A DNA stretch of 44,351 bases from Cyanobacteria bacterium FACHB-63 (lineage in GTDB: Bacteria > Cyanobacteriota > Cyanobacteriia > Leptolyngbyales > Leptolyngbyaceae). Each line of letters opens with the position of its first letter. Position 1 is the stretch's first letter. The position numbers and the translations under genes are program-made. The notes beneath the pieces were generated by a model that was not told the origin of the DNA, did not search any database, and worked only from the letters and a program-made list of their open reading frames with translations. Of this stretch, positions 1 to 8,456 are shown one piece after another. The stretch lies in contig JACJNX010000023.1 in the NCBI GenBank assembly GCA_014695255.1, positions 1 through 44,351 on the forward strand, in the 5' to 3' direction.

Positions 1-236
1 CTGCCAAGAAAGCGAGCCAGGGCAGAAATTACGGAAACAACGCTTTGCTGAGTGGACAGAAGGCAGGACATAATCAAACGAATTTTGTGAAGTCGAGCAA
101 ATGAAATGTGTCAGAGTAGCCAACAGCGTCCGCTGTGCCAAGAATTACAGCTGCTTCCACACGATAAAAGTGAATTGCTGTCATGCTCACTATCGTAAGG
201 AATAGTATTCGGTGAGCGGTACTGTATGACAAATCC
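1..236. other. No assignable gene
   Basis: I see no recognisable gene. A short plus-strand frame ending with TAA near 81 could be the tail of something that starts outside the window, but it matches nothing I can name. Confidence 0.4.
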
Positions 237-427
237 TTAGCGTGGAATACAGCAAGGAGAACGCTACGAGGAATCGAGGCAATGGCGATGATTCGCAAAG
301 GGCAAGTGAGCGGAATCGACCCAGGGGATAGTGTATCTGGAGCAAGATTCATCAACGGAATCTTTGAGTGATTGCTTAAAACAATACGGAAGAGGTCGAG
401 TTACTTTAAAATCTTTGCAACAGAACC
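237..427 (+). mobile_element. IS6-family element, 3' remnant
   Basis: About 45 codons of the C-terminal end of an IS6-type transposase are readable from about 237 to the TGA at 369-371 (TARRTLRGIEAMAMIRKGQ, then GDSVSG and FINGIFE). They align codon for codon with the end of the complete copy at 2041-2866. The terminal inverted repeat follows at 411-427 (ATCTTTGCAACAGAACC). Everything 5' of the FQSFNTARR-equivalent is gone, including all DDE catalytic residues, so this is a dead fragment. Confidence 0.8.
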
Positions 428-600
428 GTTCAGTTTGCCATCGCCAAAACTAAAGGGTTAGTAAAAGTGGCAATAGAATTTCCAATTTTTACTTAACCCC
501 GTCCTCCTCAGGACCTATGGTTAGGCTGCGACTGCTTCATCTATTTTTATTGCTCAAGTATATCCTCCTGATCAAGGTATAAAGATTGCTAGCAAACTTC

Positions 601-1155
601 TCAATAACCGAATCTACTGCGGATTCTCTTTGAACTTTGAAGCAACTTGTCGATTATCGCTTTGACGTAAGGCTTTTCGAGTTCAGGAATACCCGCTGCT
701 ATTGTGTCAAATACACCGATCTCTGCCCGTAAGAACTTGCCAATAACAATCTGTATATTTCTTATCTCGATCCATTGCTCTTGGGGGAGGGAGATGTCGG
801 GATACTGCTCCAGTAAATCGAGCAAGTAGTAATGATAGCCCCACACAACTTTAGCTGTTGTTGGAGTAAGAAGAATGGCATGAGAAGAGATCCAAGTATC
901 ATATTGCTTTTGAAATTCAATGAGTTGCTGCTTACTTGAAGAATTATATTCAATCACATTGTTGAAATCATTGAGCGCTTTGAAAAGAACTGGATATACT
1001 TCAAGCCGTTTATCAAATAATGACGTTGTATATTTCTGCTCTAGTTGTCTAGTTAGCTTTCGAAATTCAGTACGTGCTTGGTACATAGCCACGAATGAAG
1101 AAGCCAACAGTGTAATTAGTCCTGAAACAATGGCTATCAATAACTCTGGCTTCAT
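601..1155 (-). CDS. Hypothetical single-pass membrane protein
   Basis: About 184 residues. A hydrophobic helix lies at the very N-terminus (LLIAIVSGLITLLASSFVAM, starting near residue 4) and is followed by a long, helix-rich, charged cytoplasmic-type domain with no motif I recognise. I chose the ATG at 1155 (MKPELL), which has a weak AGG-type ribosome site, over the ATG six codons upstream, which has none. The layout (membrane anchor, then four or so amphipathic helices) is common in cyanobacterial orphan proteins. It stands alone between IS remnants and its function is unknown. Confidence 0.6.
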   Translation of the reverse strand: MKPELLIAIVSGLITLLASSFVAMYQARTEFRKLTRQLEQKYTTSLFDKRLEVYPVLFKALNDFNNVIEYNSSSKQQLIEFQKQYDTWISSHAILLTPTTAKVVWGYHYYLLDLLEQYPDISLPQEQWIEIRNIQIVIGKFLRAEIGVFDTIAAGIPELEKPYVKAIIDKLLQSSKRIRSRFGY

Positions 1156-1396
1156 AGCTGTTCGCCTACACATTTTTCAAAAAAGCCAACCGTCAATATT
1201 GGTAACTTAACATTAGTTGTATCACCAGAAATCTCTAAGCGCTGCCCATATCAGTAAGCTAAGCAGGCTAACGCCCCGCATCAGCCGCTCGACAGTACGT
1301 CGCTAACGAAAAGCCCGCTGAGGCGGGGTTGGCTGCATACGGTTGTTGAACGGCGTTCACCGGTAAAAACTCGCCGATGAAACAGGCAACGGACAC

Positions 1397-1672
1397 TTAC
1401 TTGACTTTATTGAGCGGCAACTCTTCGCCGTCCACTTCAACCGTGTCATCGCTCGATAGAAAGTGTGATACTGCTTTTGCCACTACTCTGTGCCGAACAT
1501 GATTGTGTTCGAACTCACCAATGAGCGTAATGTCATGAGGAAGGATTCGCGACTCACTAGCCACTTCTTGCCCATCAATGAGCAATTTGAGTATTTTATC
1601 CCAGTTGTTGCGGACAAGTTCGATGACATGTCCTTCGTAGGACCCGACATAGCAATCTCCAGTGATACTCAT
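1397..1672 (-). CDS. Small hypothetical protein (91 aa)
   Basis: The start at 1672 (MSITGDCYVG) is supported by a strong Shine-Dalgarno GGGAGG at about 1677-1682; a start 11 codons upstream lacks one. The protein is acidic, without signal peptide or membrane helix, and has alternating hydrophobic stretches (HVIELVRNNWDKILKLLIDG, then VEVDGEELPLNKVK) that suggest a small beta-rich fold. I do not recognise the family. It is a monocistronic unit; the nearest upstream gene is broken. Confidence 0.6.
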   Translation of the reverse strand: MSITGDCYVGSYEGHVIELVRNNWDKILKLLIDGQEVASESRILPHDITLIGEFEHNHVRHRVVAKAVSHFLSSDDTVEVDGEELPLNKVK

Positions 1673-1880
1673 TGCTGCCTCCCTAATTTTAATTTGCACT
1701 TCCACACTTCTATTTCTATAAGAGGTAGGCTAAGTCTTTCATAGCAAGGCTCGCAATTGCCTTCTTCTACAGATTCGGAGCATACCCATTTGTAAGGTAG
1801 CGATAAGATGAGAAATCAGAAAAGTACATACATACGTATGAAGACGCCCAACGACCAAGCTCGCTGGAGGCAGATAGCTT

Positions 1881-2040
1881 TTACATCTCATTGACAAGCT
1901 GACTTCGTTCCGGTGCAGTGAGATTTTTATGCTGCATTTTGATCTGTACAACTCTTCTCTGTTCCTCCCACTCTTGGGCTAGCAAACTAAAGAGTAACTG
2001 ATCGTGCAGAACGCCATCAAGTAACTGATGCTGGCAAAGA
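1881..2040 (-). pseudogene. 3' fragment of an unknown gene, cut by the IS6 element
   Basis: An open minus-strand frame runs out of the IS6 left end and stops with TAA at 1881-1883. It encodes about 50 charged, helical residues (LLDGVLHDQLLFSLLAQEW, then EEQRRVVQIKMQHKNL and APERSQLVNEM). No start codon precedes it outside the IS, so if it was a gene its 5' part has been lost. I do not recognise the family. Confidence 0.35.
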
Positions 2041-2866
2041 GGTTGTGTTGCAAAAAGTGATAAGATTAAGAGCCTGTTGAGAGAAAAAATAACGTTCCGT
2101 GGTTGATCCAAAAGCTCCGTTTAAATGGCGACATTTTTTGCCAGACATCATTCTGTTAAATGTGCGGTGGTACTGCCGTTATTCCTTGAGTTACTGGGGC
2201 TTGGAAGAAATGATGGCAGAGCGTGGAGTGGAAGTCGATCATACGACGATTTACCGATGGGTGCAGGACTATTCATCAGAACTCGACAAGCGCATTCGTC
2301 CGTTTCTAACTCCAACGAACGATTCCTGGCGAGTAGATGAAACTTACATCGAAATCAGAGGAGAGTGGAAATACTTGTACCGAGCGTGGATTCGCAAGGC
2401 AATACCTTGAGCTTCATGCTGAGTGCGAAGCGAGACGGGAAAGCAGCGGCACGATTTTTCCGTAAAGTGTTGAAAGCCAAGCATACTCAAACTCCACGAG
2501 TGATTACCGTCGATAAGAATGCTGCCTATCCAGTCGCTGTCGATGAATTGAAGCAGGACAAAACGCTAAAAGCAGAGACCGAATTACGGCAGAGCAAGTA
2601 CTTGAACAACAGGATTGAGCAAGACCACCGGAATGTGAAACGGATTGTGAAACCGATGATGGGATTTCAGTCGTTTAACACAGCAAGAAGAACATTGCAA
2701 GGGATTGAGGCAATGGCGATGATGCGTAAAGGGCAAGTAAAAGGAATCAACCAAGGGGATAGTGTCTCTCAAGCAGAATTCATCAACGAACTCTTCGGAG
2801 TAATTACTTAAAACAATACGAACGAGACCGATTCGTTTGTCACTCTAAAATCTTTGCAACACAACC
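2041..2866 (+). mobile_element. IS6-family insertion sequence, full length
   Basis: Perfect 14-bp terminal inverted repeats bound the element: GGTTGTGTTGCAAA at 2041-2054 and TTTGCAACACAACC at 2853-2866. The 826-bp size and single transposase are typical of IS6. The flanking octamers (GGCAAAGA on the left, TATTGACT on the right) differ, so there is no 8-bp target duplication. The two flanks were therefore probably joined by cointegration or deletion between IS copies, not by one simple insertion. Confidence 0.9.
2099..2811 (+). pseudogene. IS6-family DDE transposase, frameshifted
   Basis: The first frame (2099-2410) carries the N-terminal HTH/zinc-like region and the first catalytic Asp (SWRVDETYI). 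The second frame, in use from about 2384, carries the second Asp (VITVDKNAAYP) and the Glu (LNNRIEQDHR). The expected junction YLYRAVDSQGN is broken by loss of one base near 2384-2387 (GCGTGG where GCGGTGG is expected). All three DDE residues survive, so a single-base repair would restore a full transposase of about 237 aa. IS6 transposases are not normally made by programmed frameshifting, so decay or a sequencing error is more likely. Confidence 0.85.
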
Positions 2867-2867
2867 T

Positions 2868-3251
2868 ATTGACTTGCCCTGGAACCCAACTCGTTTAGAG
2901 CAACGCATTGGCCGGATTAAACGCTTCGGGCAGACCCGTCCCAACGTGGACATGCTCAACTTGGTCTACCAAGACACGGTGGATGAAACCATCTATGAAC
3001 GCCTTTCTGAGCGGATGCGGGACCGCTTCGATCTGTTTGGCTCGCTTCCCGATACGATCGAAGATGAATGGATTGAGAACATTGAGATTTTAGATAAGAA
3101 GCTTGATGAATACATCAATGCTCAGAAACGGGTCAACGGATTTGATATCCGCTACAATGCCAACTTTGACGCGGAAGAAGATGAATGGCGAAACTGCGCT
3201 AAAGTTCTCTCACGTCAAAGTATTGATACACTGATGCGAAATGGATGGTAA
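2868..3251 (+). pseudogene. SNF2-type helicase, C-terminal fragment
   Basis: The first codons outside the IS read IDLPWNPTRLEQRIGRIKRFGQ. This is the helicase C-terminal region with motif VI (QRIGRIxRxGQ) of SNF2/RapA-type superfamily 2 ATPases. About 100 more residues follow (ETIYERLSERMRDRFDLFGS and an acidic tail). The N-terminal ATPase core, which would be several hundred residues, is missing because the IS6 right end abuts the fragment. It cannot be functional alone. Members of this family occur in plasmid-borne defence and restriction loci, but this copy shows nothing about its former partners. Confidence 0.8.
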
Positions 3252-3674
3252 AGGTAGCAGTTCAGCGTTTTCTCTGGAATGAAGAGATAGGACTTTTTAT
3301 AAAAAGATACTTAGAAGACGTTGACAAGATAGCAGGATCTGTATTTCGTCGTATTTACCGAGTATATCCAACTATCTCATTGCCTTATTTTCGTGAAGTA
3401 GCCTAAATTATATATAAGTAAGCATTCTCCAGCAGGGCTCTGACTATTACCCACAAATTTGAGAGAAGAAGTGAGCACCCAGACGAGCAGCACTCTGAAA
3501 TACAGCCCATCCTTTCTGGATCACTGTTGGACCAGGTTGCTCATCTCCTTTATGGCCCAAAAAGCCCCTAATATAAAATGGGACGGGCTACTGGTATCAA
3601 GCAGAAGTAGATGTGTAGCCTCTCAATTTGAGGAGCAGCAGATAAGAGTGAATTACATGAAGGAAGCCTTCACT
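3252..3674. other. Intergenic, no gene seen
   Basis: Roughly 420 bp without a convincing reading frame, ribosome site or repeat. A short plus-strand frame at 3459-3713 overlaps the small minus-strand gene at 3675-3833 and lacks family features. Confidence 0.5.
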
Positions 3675-3833
3675 TCATCGCTTGACTTGTCCTTGTTTAG
3701 CAAGACTCTCTAGGTTTTGACTAATGGCGTTAAACAGTGCTCCAATCGGCAGAATTTGACCAATGAAATAACCGGCTAATAATGTTCCAAGAAAGTTGCT
3801 AATGATGGCTCTGTTTCCTCGATAGCCGTACAT
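3675..3833 (-). CDS. Small membrane protein (52 aa)
   Basis: This short gene reads MYGYRGNRAIISNFLGTLLA, then GYFIGQILPIGALFNAISQ, then NLESLAKQGQVKR and stop. ATG is at 3833 with AGGAGA at 3838-3843, a clear ribosome site. A single glycine-rich hydrophobic segment covers residues 10-36, with a basic C-terminal tail. It lies downstream of the large ATPase gene on the same strand, separated by a hairpin at 3958-3995, so it may be read with that unit or on its own. Glycine-zipper segments of this size are seen in small pore or holin-like proteins and in membrane adaptors; I cannot choose between these. Confidence 0.6.
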   Translation of the reverse strand: MYGYRGNRAIISNFLGTLLAGYFIGQILPIGALFNAISQNLESLAKQGQVKR

Positions 3834-3957
3834 GATTTCTCCTGATAATGATTCAGTGCTGTTTTCTAATACTTGGTGTATCGAGCGTGATTCCAGCTAG
3901 GGGGAGGATGCGCCAAAATCTGCGCTGATAGAATGCTTTTGTAGCAATGCTTTTAGA

Positions 3958-3995
3958 AGCCGTCGCGCCTCAATGCGCGACCTAGCGCAACGGCT
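3958..3995 (-). terminator. GC-rich hairpin after the ATPase gene
   Basis: Nested inverted repeats: inner arms GTCGCGC (3962-3968) and GCGCGAC (3975-3981), outer arms AGCCGT (3958-3963) and ACGGCT (3990-3995). It lies just past the stop of the minus-strand ATPase gene. No long T-run follows, so it may be a weak terminator or an mRNA 3' stabiliser. Confidence 0.4.
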
Positions 3996-4012
3996 TGCGC
4001 TGATTCTAAGTT

Positions 4013-6109
4013 CTACAAATCAACTTCAAATTTGTGCCGACAGGCATGACAAATTCGATAATATCTCGTTAGCTGATTTGCCAATTTCTTTCTACCAGAT
4101 CGGTCTTTTGTGTCATCAGAATTACAGTTGGGACAACAGAACGCTGACTTAATCGTCTCTGAAGTTTTGAGTTCTTCTGTGGGCTGTTGTGTCAGCTTGC
4201 TCCAATCGCAGGGAATCGAATCAGCATTGGGAAGCTCAAAAAAGTAAGCTTTTCCACCTGTGACGATTAGTCCGACCCGGTATTCGTTCCAGCCTTCTAA
4301 ACCCAGCTCCTCATTTTGACGATCGCAGTATTCCTTCAGCTTGTCGTACTCTTTGCGTAAGGCTTCTTTTCTCGAGGCTAAGACGGGCGATTTATCGATC
4401 ACAGTAATGATGGCAGCCCCGAAATAGATACAGTTGAAATTGTCGAAGTCTGCCCACTCAAAGCCCTTTTTCCCGGCGCTGGGAGACTGCCCGATCACAT
4501 AGGCTCGCATGCCATTGTGCCGCATTCCTTTTGCACAACTAAGCATTGACTTATTCACGCTGCTATCACGCTCTGCCACGATATCGAGTTCGTCGAACAC
4601 GTCGAGAGTGCGCGGCTGAGCGATGCCATGCTCCAGACGTTGATTAAATTCAGCCACAAACGCTTTTACAGCCTTGGCCGTTTGAGCGGTTCCTTTCGAG
4701 GCTTTCGGAATTTGCCAGTAGTCCTCCTCTGAATGATCCATCGGGTCGTGGAGACGCACTAAGCAGGGGGACTCTTGACTGGCTTCGATCGCCAGCAGCA
4801 GATTTACCACGATGCCCTTTCCTTCACCCGTTGCACCCATGATCCGGGTCATCGGCTTTTTCAAGAGCTTCGGCACCTTTGCTGCAAACTGCTCCGCCGG
4901 AATCCACAGCTTATCGATCGTTGCCTTGGTGTCGGTTTTGGGCGGCTTACGGAAGACCATCGCTGTCTTGATGCGGTGGGGGTTGATACGGTCGTATTCA
5001 AACTTCAGGTCCTTAATGCAGCCGCAAAGGACCGAGAATTCATTGCCACGATCATTGAGGGCATCGATCGTCGCTTGTCCCCGAATCTTGCGATCGCGCA
5101 GGCTGAGATAAACATCAAAGCCCGTATTGTCGCTGTAAGGAACAATTTCAGAGGCATCGAGGCAAATCGGCTCCTCACTTTCCCAAAGTGCTCGAATCAG
5201 GCGATTTGCTCGAACAAACTCGCCAATCTCGTCAAAATAATGCGGCTTCATCAACTCATTGAGATGCCCGAAGAGCCTCATCAATTCTTGATCTCGCGCA
5301 TCGAGCAGATGATCGAAGGCGCTCGGGATACCCTTGTTAACCGCTTCAGATAGCTCAGAGAACTCAGCCACATACTCGGTATTGATGCGCTTGAGGTCGG
5401 CAACGGCTGAATTGTAGAGGGTGGCGACTTTAGTGTATTCCTGATTCAAGTCCCGCAGTTTGTTCTCAACTCGGTAAAGCTCAGATTCTGCACGAAGTTT
5501 AGCGGTTTCATCGATGCTGCTAAACTGGGCTTTGTATTGAATGTTTTCAAGCTTCAGCGCATTGATTTTAGCATAGAGCTTTTCTACTTCTTGCTGATGC
5601 TCCAGAATCATGCAATCGAACTTTTGCACCCAGTCTGACCGAACTCCTTCAAAGGTTTCTATCTGTGATCGGAGTTTTGCAGATTCAGCAAGAGCTTCAT
5701 TCAGTTCGGTAGCACGTTGCTCAAAGGCTTTCTTGACTTCGCTGTATTTCGTTTGTAGATTGGCGTCGGTGCGAATCTGAGCATGCAACTCGGCTAGTTT
5801 CTGCTCATAGTCGTTCCGGGACTGTTTTAAGCTTTCCTCTAAGCGAGTTTGAGCTTGATTGAGAGCGGCTTCAGCTTGGCTTGCCTTCTGCTGAAACCTG
5901 TCTCTTTCAGCTTGCAATTGCTTTGTGTTGGTTTTTCGGTTCAGTTCCCAATATCCCACTGCACACATGCAACCCGTAAACGTGCCAAACGTCGCCAGTT
6001 GGGGATGGGGACGAATCGTATTGGTCAGTAGAATTAGCAACGCACTGGTTCCCATTCCACTGACCATCAAGGTTTCTGCGAACTGATCGAGAAAGGTTCG
6101 GTTTAACAT
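4013..6109 (-). CDS. Membrane-anchored coiled-coil ATPase, FtsK/VirD4-like, with zinc ribbon
   Basis: About 698 residues. Positions below count from an upstream ATG at 6130, seven codons before the start I prefer, which has AAGGAA at 6119-6124. Two membrane helices lie near residues 20-60, then a long coiled coil (about 64-260), then a P-loop ATPase core: Walker A GATGEGKG (432-439), Walker B TLDVFDELD (508-516) and a GQSPSAGKKGF segment (547-557) resembling the sensor region of HerA/FtsK-type motors. The C-terminus is a zinc ribbon (CCPNC at 665-669, CHAC at 694-697). The Walker A has Gly where Ser/Thr normally follows the lysine. The architecture suggests a membrane-tethered DNA motor for plasmid transfer or segregation. 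No relaxase or other transfer gene is visible, so the role is inferred. Confidence 0.75.
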   Translation of the reverse strand: MLNRTFLDQFAETLMVSGMGTSALLILLTNTIRPHPQLATFGTFTGCMCAVGYWELNRKTNTKQLQAERDRFQQKASQAEAALNQAQTRLEESLKQSRNDYEQKLAELHAQIRTDANLQTKYSEVKKAFEQRATELNEALAESAKLRSQIETFEGVRSDWVQKFDCMILEHQQEVEKLYAKINALKLENIQYKAQFSSIDETAKLRAESELYRVENKLRDLNQEYTKVATLYNSAVADLKRINTEYVAEFSELSEAVNKGIPSAFDHLLDARDQELMRLFGHLNELMKPHYFDEIGEFVRANRLIRALWESEEPICLDASEIVPYSDNTGFDVYLSLRDRKIRGQATIDALNDRGNEFSVLCGCIKDLKFEYDRINPHRIKTAMVFRKPPKTDTKATIDKLWIPAEQFAAKVPKLLKKPMTRIMGATGEGKGIVVNLLLAIEASQESPCLVRLHDPMDHSEEDYWQIPKASKGTAQTAKAVKAFVAEFNQRLEHGIAQPRTLDVFDELDIVAERDSSVNKSMLSCAKGMRHNGMRAYVIGQSPSAGKKGFEWADFDNFNCIYFGAAIITVIDKSPVLASRKEALRKEYDKLKEYCDRQNEELGLEGWNEYRVGLIVTGGKAYFFELPNADSIPCDWSKLTQQPTEELKTSETIKSAFCCPNCNSDDTKDRSGRKKLANQLTRYYRICHACRHKFEVDL

Positions 6110-6189
6110 CGCTGTAATTTCCTTCTGCATTAGGTGAAGGGAAGGAAACCCCTAGTGGGTGTGGAAGCTGCGCTAGGGGCTTCTTCGGG

Positions 6190-6711
6190 TTAGGCGGCAA
6201 TTTGGGCTTGGACATCGAGGGTGGGATATTTCATTGCGGTTTCGTGCTGATGCGCCATCGCTTTACGATTGGCAAGATCGGCTTTTGATTGCGCCTCCAG
6301 CAGCTTGCCGTGATACTCCTGCTCTAAATGCGGCACGAGGCTATTTTGGTAGCCCAGGCGCAGCTGCAGTTCATTCAGTTCAGTGATCGCAATTTCAGTC
6401 CGAACGGTGGCTTTTTGGTAGTTCACCTTCTCGGTTCTGATGTCTTGCAAGCCAACGTGATACTGGATCAGCGTTTTACCCAATTTGGTCGCAGCGATTC
6501 CGGCTTCAACGTATTTGTTAGCAACCTGGATCGAGTCTTTGAGGTTTGCGGCGGCATTCAGTTGTTCGCGAAATGCCTGGGCATCCTGCTCGCGCTGAAC
6601 ATCGGTGATTCTGGGAAGATCTGAATTGGGACTAAAGCCGATGGCGTTTTGGGCAAACTCCTGGATTTCTGGCAGTTTTAGCTCAAAGGTTTGGGGCAAG
6701 TTAAATGGCAT
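6190..6711 (-). CDS. Helical protein of the ATPase operon (173 aa)
   Basis: Starts at 6711 (MPFNLPQTFELKLPEIQEFA) with AAGGAG eight bases upstream. From about residue 35 it is almost entirely alpha-helical and rich in Ala, Gln and Glu, so probably an elongated coiled coil. There is no signal peptide and no membrane segment. It lies 80 bp before the ATPase gene and 12 bp after the 75-aa gene, clearly in one transcription unit. It may be a soluble partner that pairs with the ATPase coiled coil. I recognise no family. Confidence 0.65.
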   Translation of the reverse strand: MPFNLPQTFELKLPEIQEFAQNAIGFSPNSDLPRITDVQREQDAQAFREQLNAAANLKDSIQVANKYVEAGIAATKLGKTLIQYHVGLQDIRTEKVNYQKATVRTEIAITELNELQLRLGYQNSLVPHLEQEYHGKLLEAQSKADLANRKAMAHQHETAMKYPTLDVQAQIAA

Positions 6712-6723
6712 GGGAAAGGCTCC

Positions 6724-6951
6724 TTAGATGAAACTGACGACATCCGACAGCACGGCATCGATCTCGCTCCAATCCTGATGCACTGATGCAGGCACAGAAC
6801 GGTTGATCGGGATAACATTGCGTTGGGTCGGGGTTGGTGCGGTGTCGAAGGGTCCAGGGTTCTGCACGTTCGCTGCTCCAGAATGTTCTGGGTCGGGCAT
6901 GACTTCGACAACGGGCATTTCTGTAACTGGATTCTTTTTAGGTCTGGGCAT
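6724..6951 (-). CDS. Small proline-rich protein (75 aa)
   Basis: ATG at 6951 with AGGAG nine bases upstream. The first 50 residues are proline-rich and probably disordered (PRPKKNPVTEMPVVEVMPDP); the C-terminus is a short amphipathic helix (WSEIDAVLSDVVSFI). The stop TAA lies next to the ribosome site of the 173-aa gene, so the two are translationally close. It may be a linker or adaptor peptide for the operon's larger proteins. Function unknown. Confidence 0.6.
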   Translation of the reverse strand: MPRPKKNPVTEMPVVEVMPDPEHSGAANVQNPGPFDTAPTPTQRNVIPINRSVPASVHQDWSEIDAVLSDVVSFI

Positions 6952-7136
6952 GGGGCTGGACTCCTAGTTTTTGAGCTTCGAGCGCATTCCACAGCGGGGG
7001 GTCTCCGCCTAGGCAACGCGGCTTCAAGCAATTGGGGGAACCGGTGTTTAATCAGCACGCCGGTTTGATCGAATCAATGCCGAGATGAGGATGAGCTTGA
7101 ATTACATCGCTGTCAGGGAGGCGTTTTGCTTCGGTT

Positions 7137-7427
7137 TCAGGGGGTGATTTTATTGGCGCTGCTGTTTGAGTTGAAGGGGAGGGATTGGGAGCGGGTCAGG
7201 GCTAGAACAGTTTGGGCTTGCTGATATTGAGTGATGGCGAGTTGTCCTGACTGTTTGGCAAGGTGGAGTTCGAGTTCAGCGAGTGTGCAGTCTGTTTGAG
7301 CAAGTTTGAGATGGAGTAACGATCGGTTTAGTTCAAACGCTACTGTCATTAGTTCAACGAGTGTGGGACTGTCCATGAATTTGAGGAGGATGAGCTGGGT
7401 GGAGATAGGAAGCAACCAGCCAAACAC
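7137..7427 (-). CDS. Small helical protein (up to 96 aa)
   Basis: The widest frame begins with GTG at 7427 and gives a hydrophobic N-terminus (MFGWLLPISTQLILLKF). An internal ATG (MDSPTLVELMTVAFELNRS, near 7376) gives a purely helical soluble protein rich in Leu and Gln. Neither start has a good ribosome site; reinitiation after the upstream gene is possible. Position and strand tie it to the operon. Function unknown. Confidence 0.45.
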   Translation of the reverse strand: MFGWLLPISTQLILLKFMDSPTLVELMTVAFELNRSLLHLKLAQTDCTLAELELHLAKQSGQLAITQYQQAQTVLALTRSQSLPFNSNSSANKITP

Positions 7428-7452
7428 TGATGAATAAACCGATCACAACCAA
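7354..7452 (-). CDS. Possible 32-aa membrane peptide
   Basis: A TTG codon two bases after the TAG of the HTH gene opens a frame reading as one strong membrane helix (VVIGLFISVWLVASYL) and ending in TGA at 7354-7356, inside the next gene. It could be made by termination-reinitiation. There is no ribosome site and it is very short, so this is tentative and may be a chance frame. Confidence 0.22.
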   Translation of the reverse strand: MVVIGLFISVWLVASYLHPAHPPQIHGQSHTR

Positions 7453-7454
7453 AA

Positions 7455-8327
7455 CTAAACTGATGAGGGTTCGACGCTCTCGGACTGAGGCTTTCCCAGC
7501 ATCGAAAATGATCCAGATTCAGCCGATTGAATCGCCGACTTGAACGCTTGCTGCTTAAGGCGCAGGGCAGCGTAGCCCAGTTGCACTCCTTTCAGTTGAA
7601 ACTCCTGAAGCAGTAGCTGATCACTCAGATTCATGGCTTCGTGATACTGGAAATTGAGGGCTTGAGCTTGCTGGTACTGGGCTTGCATTTGGGAGATCGC
7701 CTGCTGCTGTAATTGCTCGAAGGCTTGGAGCCGTTGCTGCATCTGAGTGAGATATTCCGTGTCGTTGCCAGCGGGCACAATACTGGGAATGAGCGGCAAA
7801 GCGGGATTTGAGCCGGAATGCAGCACCATTCCACTACAAGGGGTTGCGTTGCCGTTGTGATGAGGGATTCCCTCGGTTGCGGTTCCAGCCTGTGCAGAAG
7901 GCGGGAAGGGTCCAGGGGTTTGAAACCTGACAGCTAAATCTGAGTTTTCTTTCCAAATCCGCGCTTTCCAGGTTTTGAAAGAAAGTCCAGACGTGCGGTA
8001 GCTGCCCATTAAGCTCACTGCTAGGGGGGTGTAACGATCGTCCGGGAGCTTCAAATCTCCATGTGAAAACCAGGGGCAAGCCTCTTTCACTTTCTGAAAC
8101 CACTCCTGGACCGTTTTACGAGACACGCCGTAATACTCAGCGATCGCTTTTGTAAATTGAGGGTCAGTGGGTTGCCAGATCGGGGGTTGCACGTTTGTAC
8201 TTCCTTCGTAGGCAGTGGGAGCGAATTCGCAGGAGGGATCGGACGAAGGTAGCAGGGGAGGCTCCTCGGCAAGCGCAATGGGGTCTACTAGTGGTTCAAA
8301 TATCGCTACATCAAAGGATTCGGTCAT
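7455..8327 (-). CDS. HTH DNA-binding protein with C-terminal coiled coil (290 aa)
   Basis: First gene of the minus-strand unit; ATG at 8327 with TGGAG ten bases upstream. An acidic, Pro-rich leader (1-50) is followed by a helix-turn-helix (about residues 59-85, KAIAEYYGVSRKTVQEWFQK), a disordered Pro/Gly linker, and a Gln-rich coiled coil (about 190-275). An HTH followed by a dimerising coil fits a DNA-binding adaptor that could recruit the membrane ATPase made from the same operon, for example in plasmid segregation. That partnership is inferred from gene order. It could equally be the operon's regulator. Confidence 0.65.
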   Translation of the reverse strand: MTESFDVAIFEPLVDPIALAEEPPLLPSSDPSCEFAPTAYEGSTNVQPPIWQPTDPQFTKAIAEYYGVSRKTVQEWFQKVKEACPWFSHGDLKLPDDRYTPLAVSLMGSYRTSGLSFKTWKARIWKENSDLAVRFQTPGPFPPSAQAGTATEGIPHHNGNATPCSGMVLHSGSNPALPLIPSIVPAGNDTEYLTQMQQRLQAFEQLQQQAISQMQAQYQQAQALNFQYHEAMNLSDQLLLQEFQLKGVQLGYAALRLKQQAFKSAIQSAESGSFSMLGKPQSESVEPSSV

Positions 8328-8406
8328 AGTTCGTAATCTCCAGAAAGAACTTAATGCAAGGTGGGTGGGTTCGTATCTCGGTTCTTACGAAGTATGTTAG
8401 CATGGT

Positions 8407-8435
8407 TGCACCAAAGTGCACCAAATTGCACCAAA
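8407..8435. promoter_or_regulatory. Three direct repeats, probable RHH operator
   Basis: TGCACCAAA occurs at 8407-8415, 8417-8425 and 8427-8435, a period of exactly 10 bp, so all three face the same side of the helix. The array sits between two divergent genes, 22 bp before the RHH gene start and about 80 bp before the HTH gene start. Tandem short repeats at helical spacing are how CopG/omega-type RHH repressors bind. Confidence 0.6.
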
Positions 8436-8456
8436 AATTAGAACAGGGGTTACAGT

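Noticed and set aside
74-355. 93-codon minus-strand frame
   Set aside because: It runs antisense across the IS6 remnant and has no ribosome site or family pattern.
4775-5353. 192-codon plus-strand frame
   Set aside because: Antisense shadow of the ATPase gene, whose motifs and ribosome site are clear.
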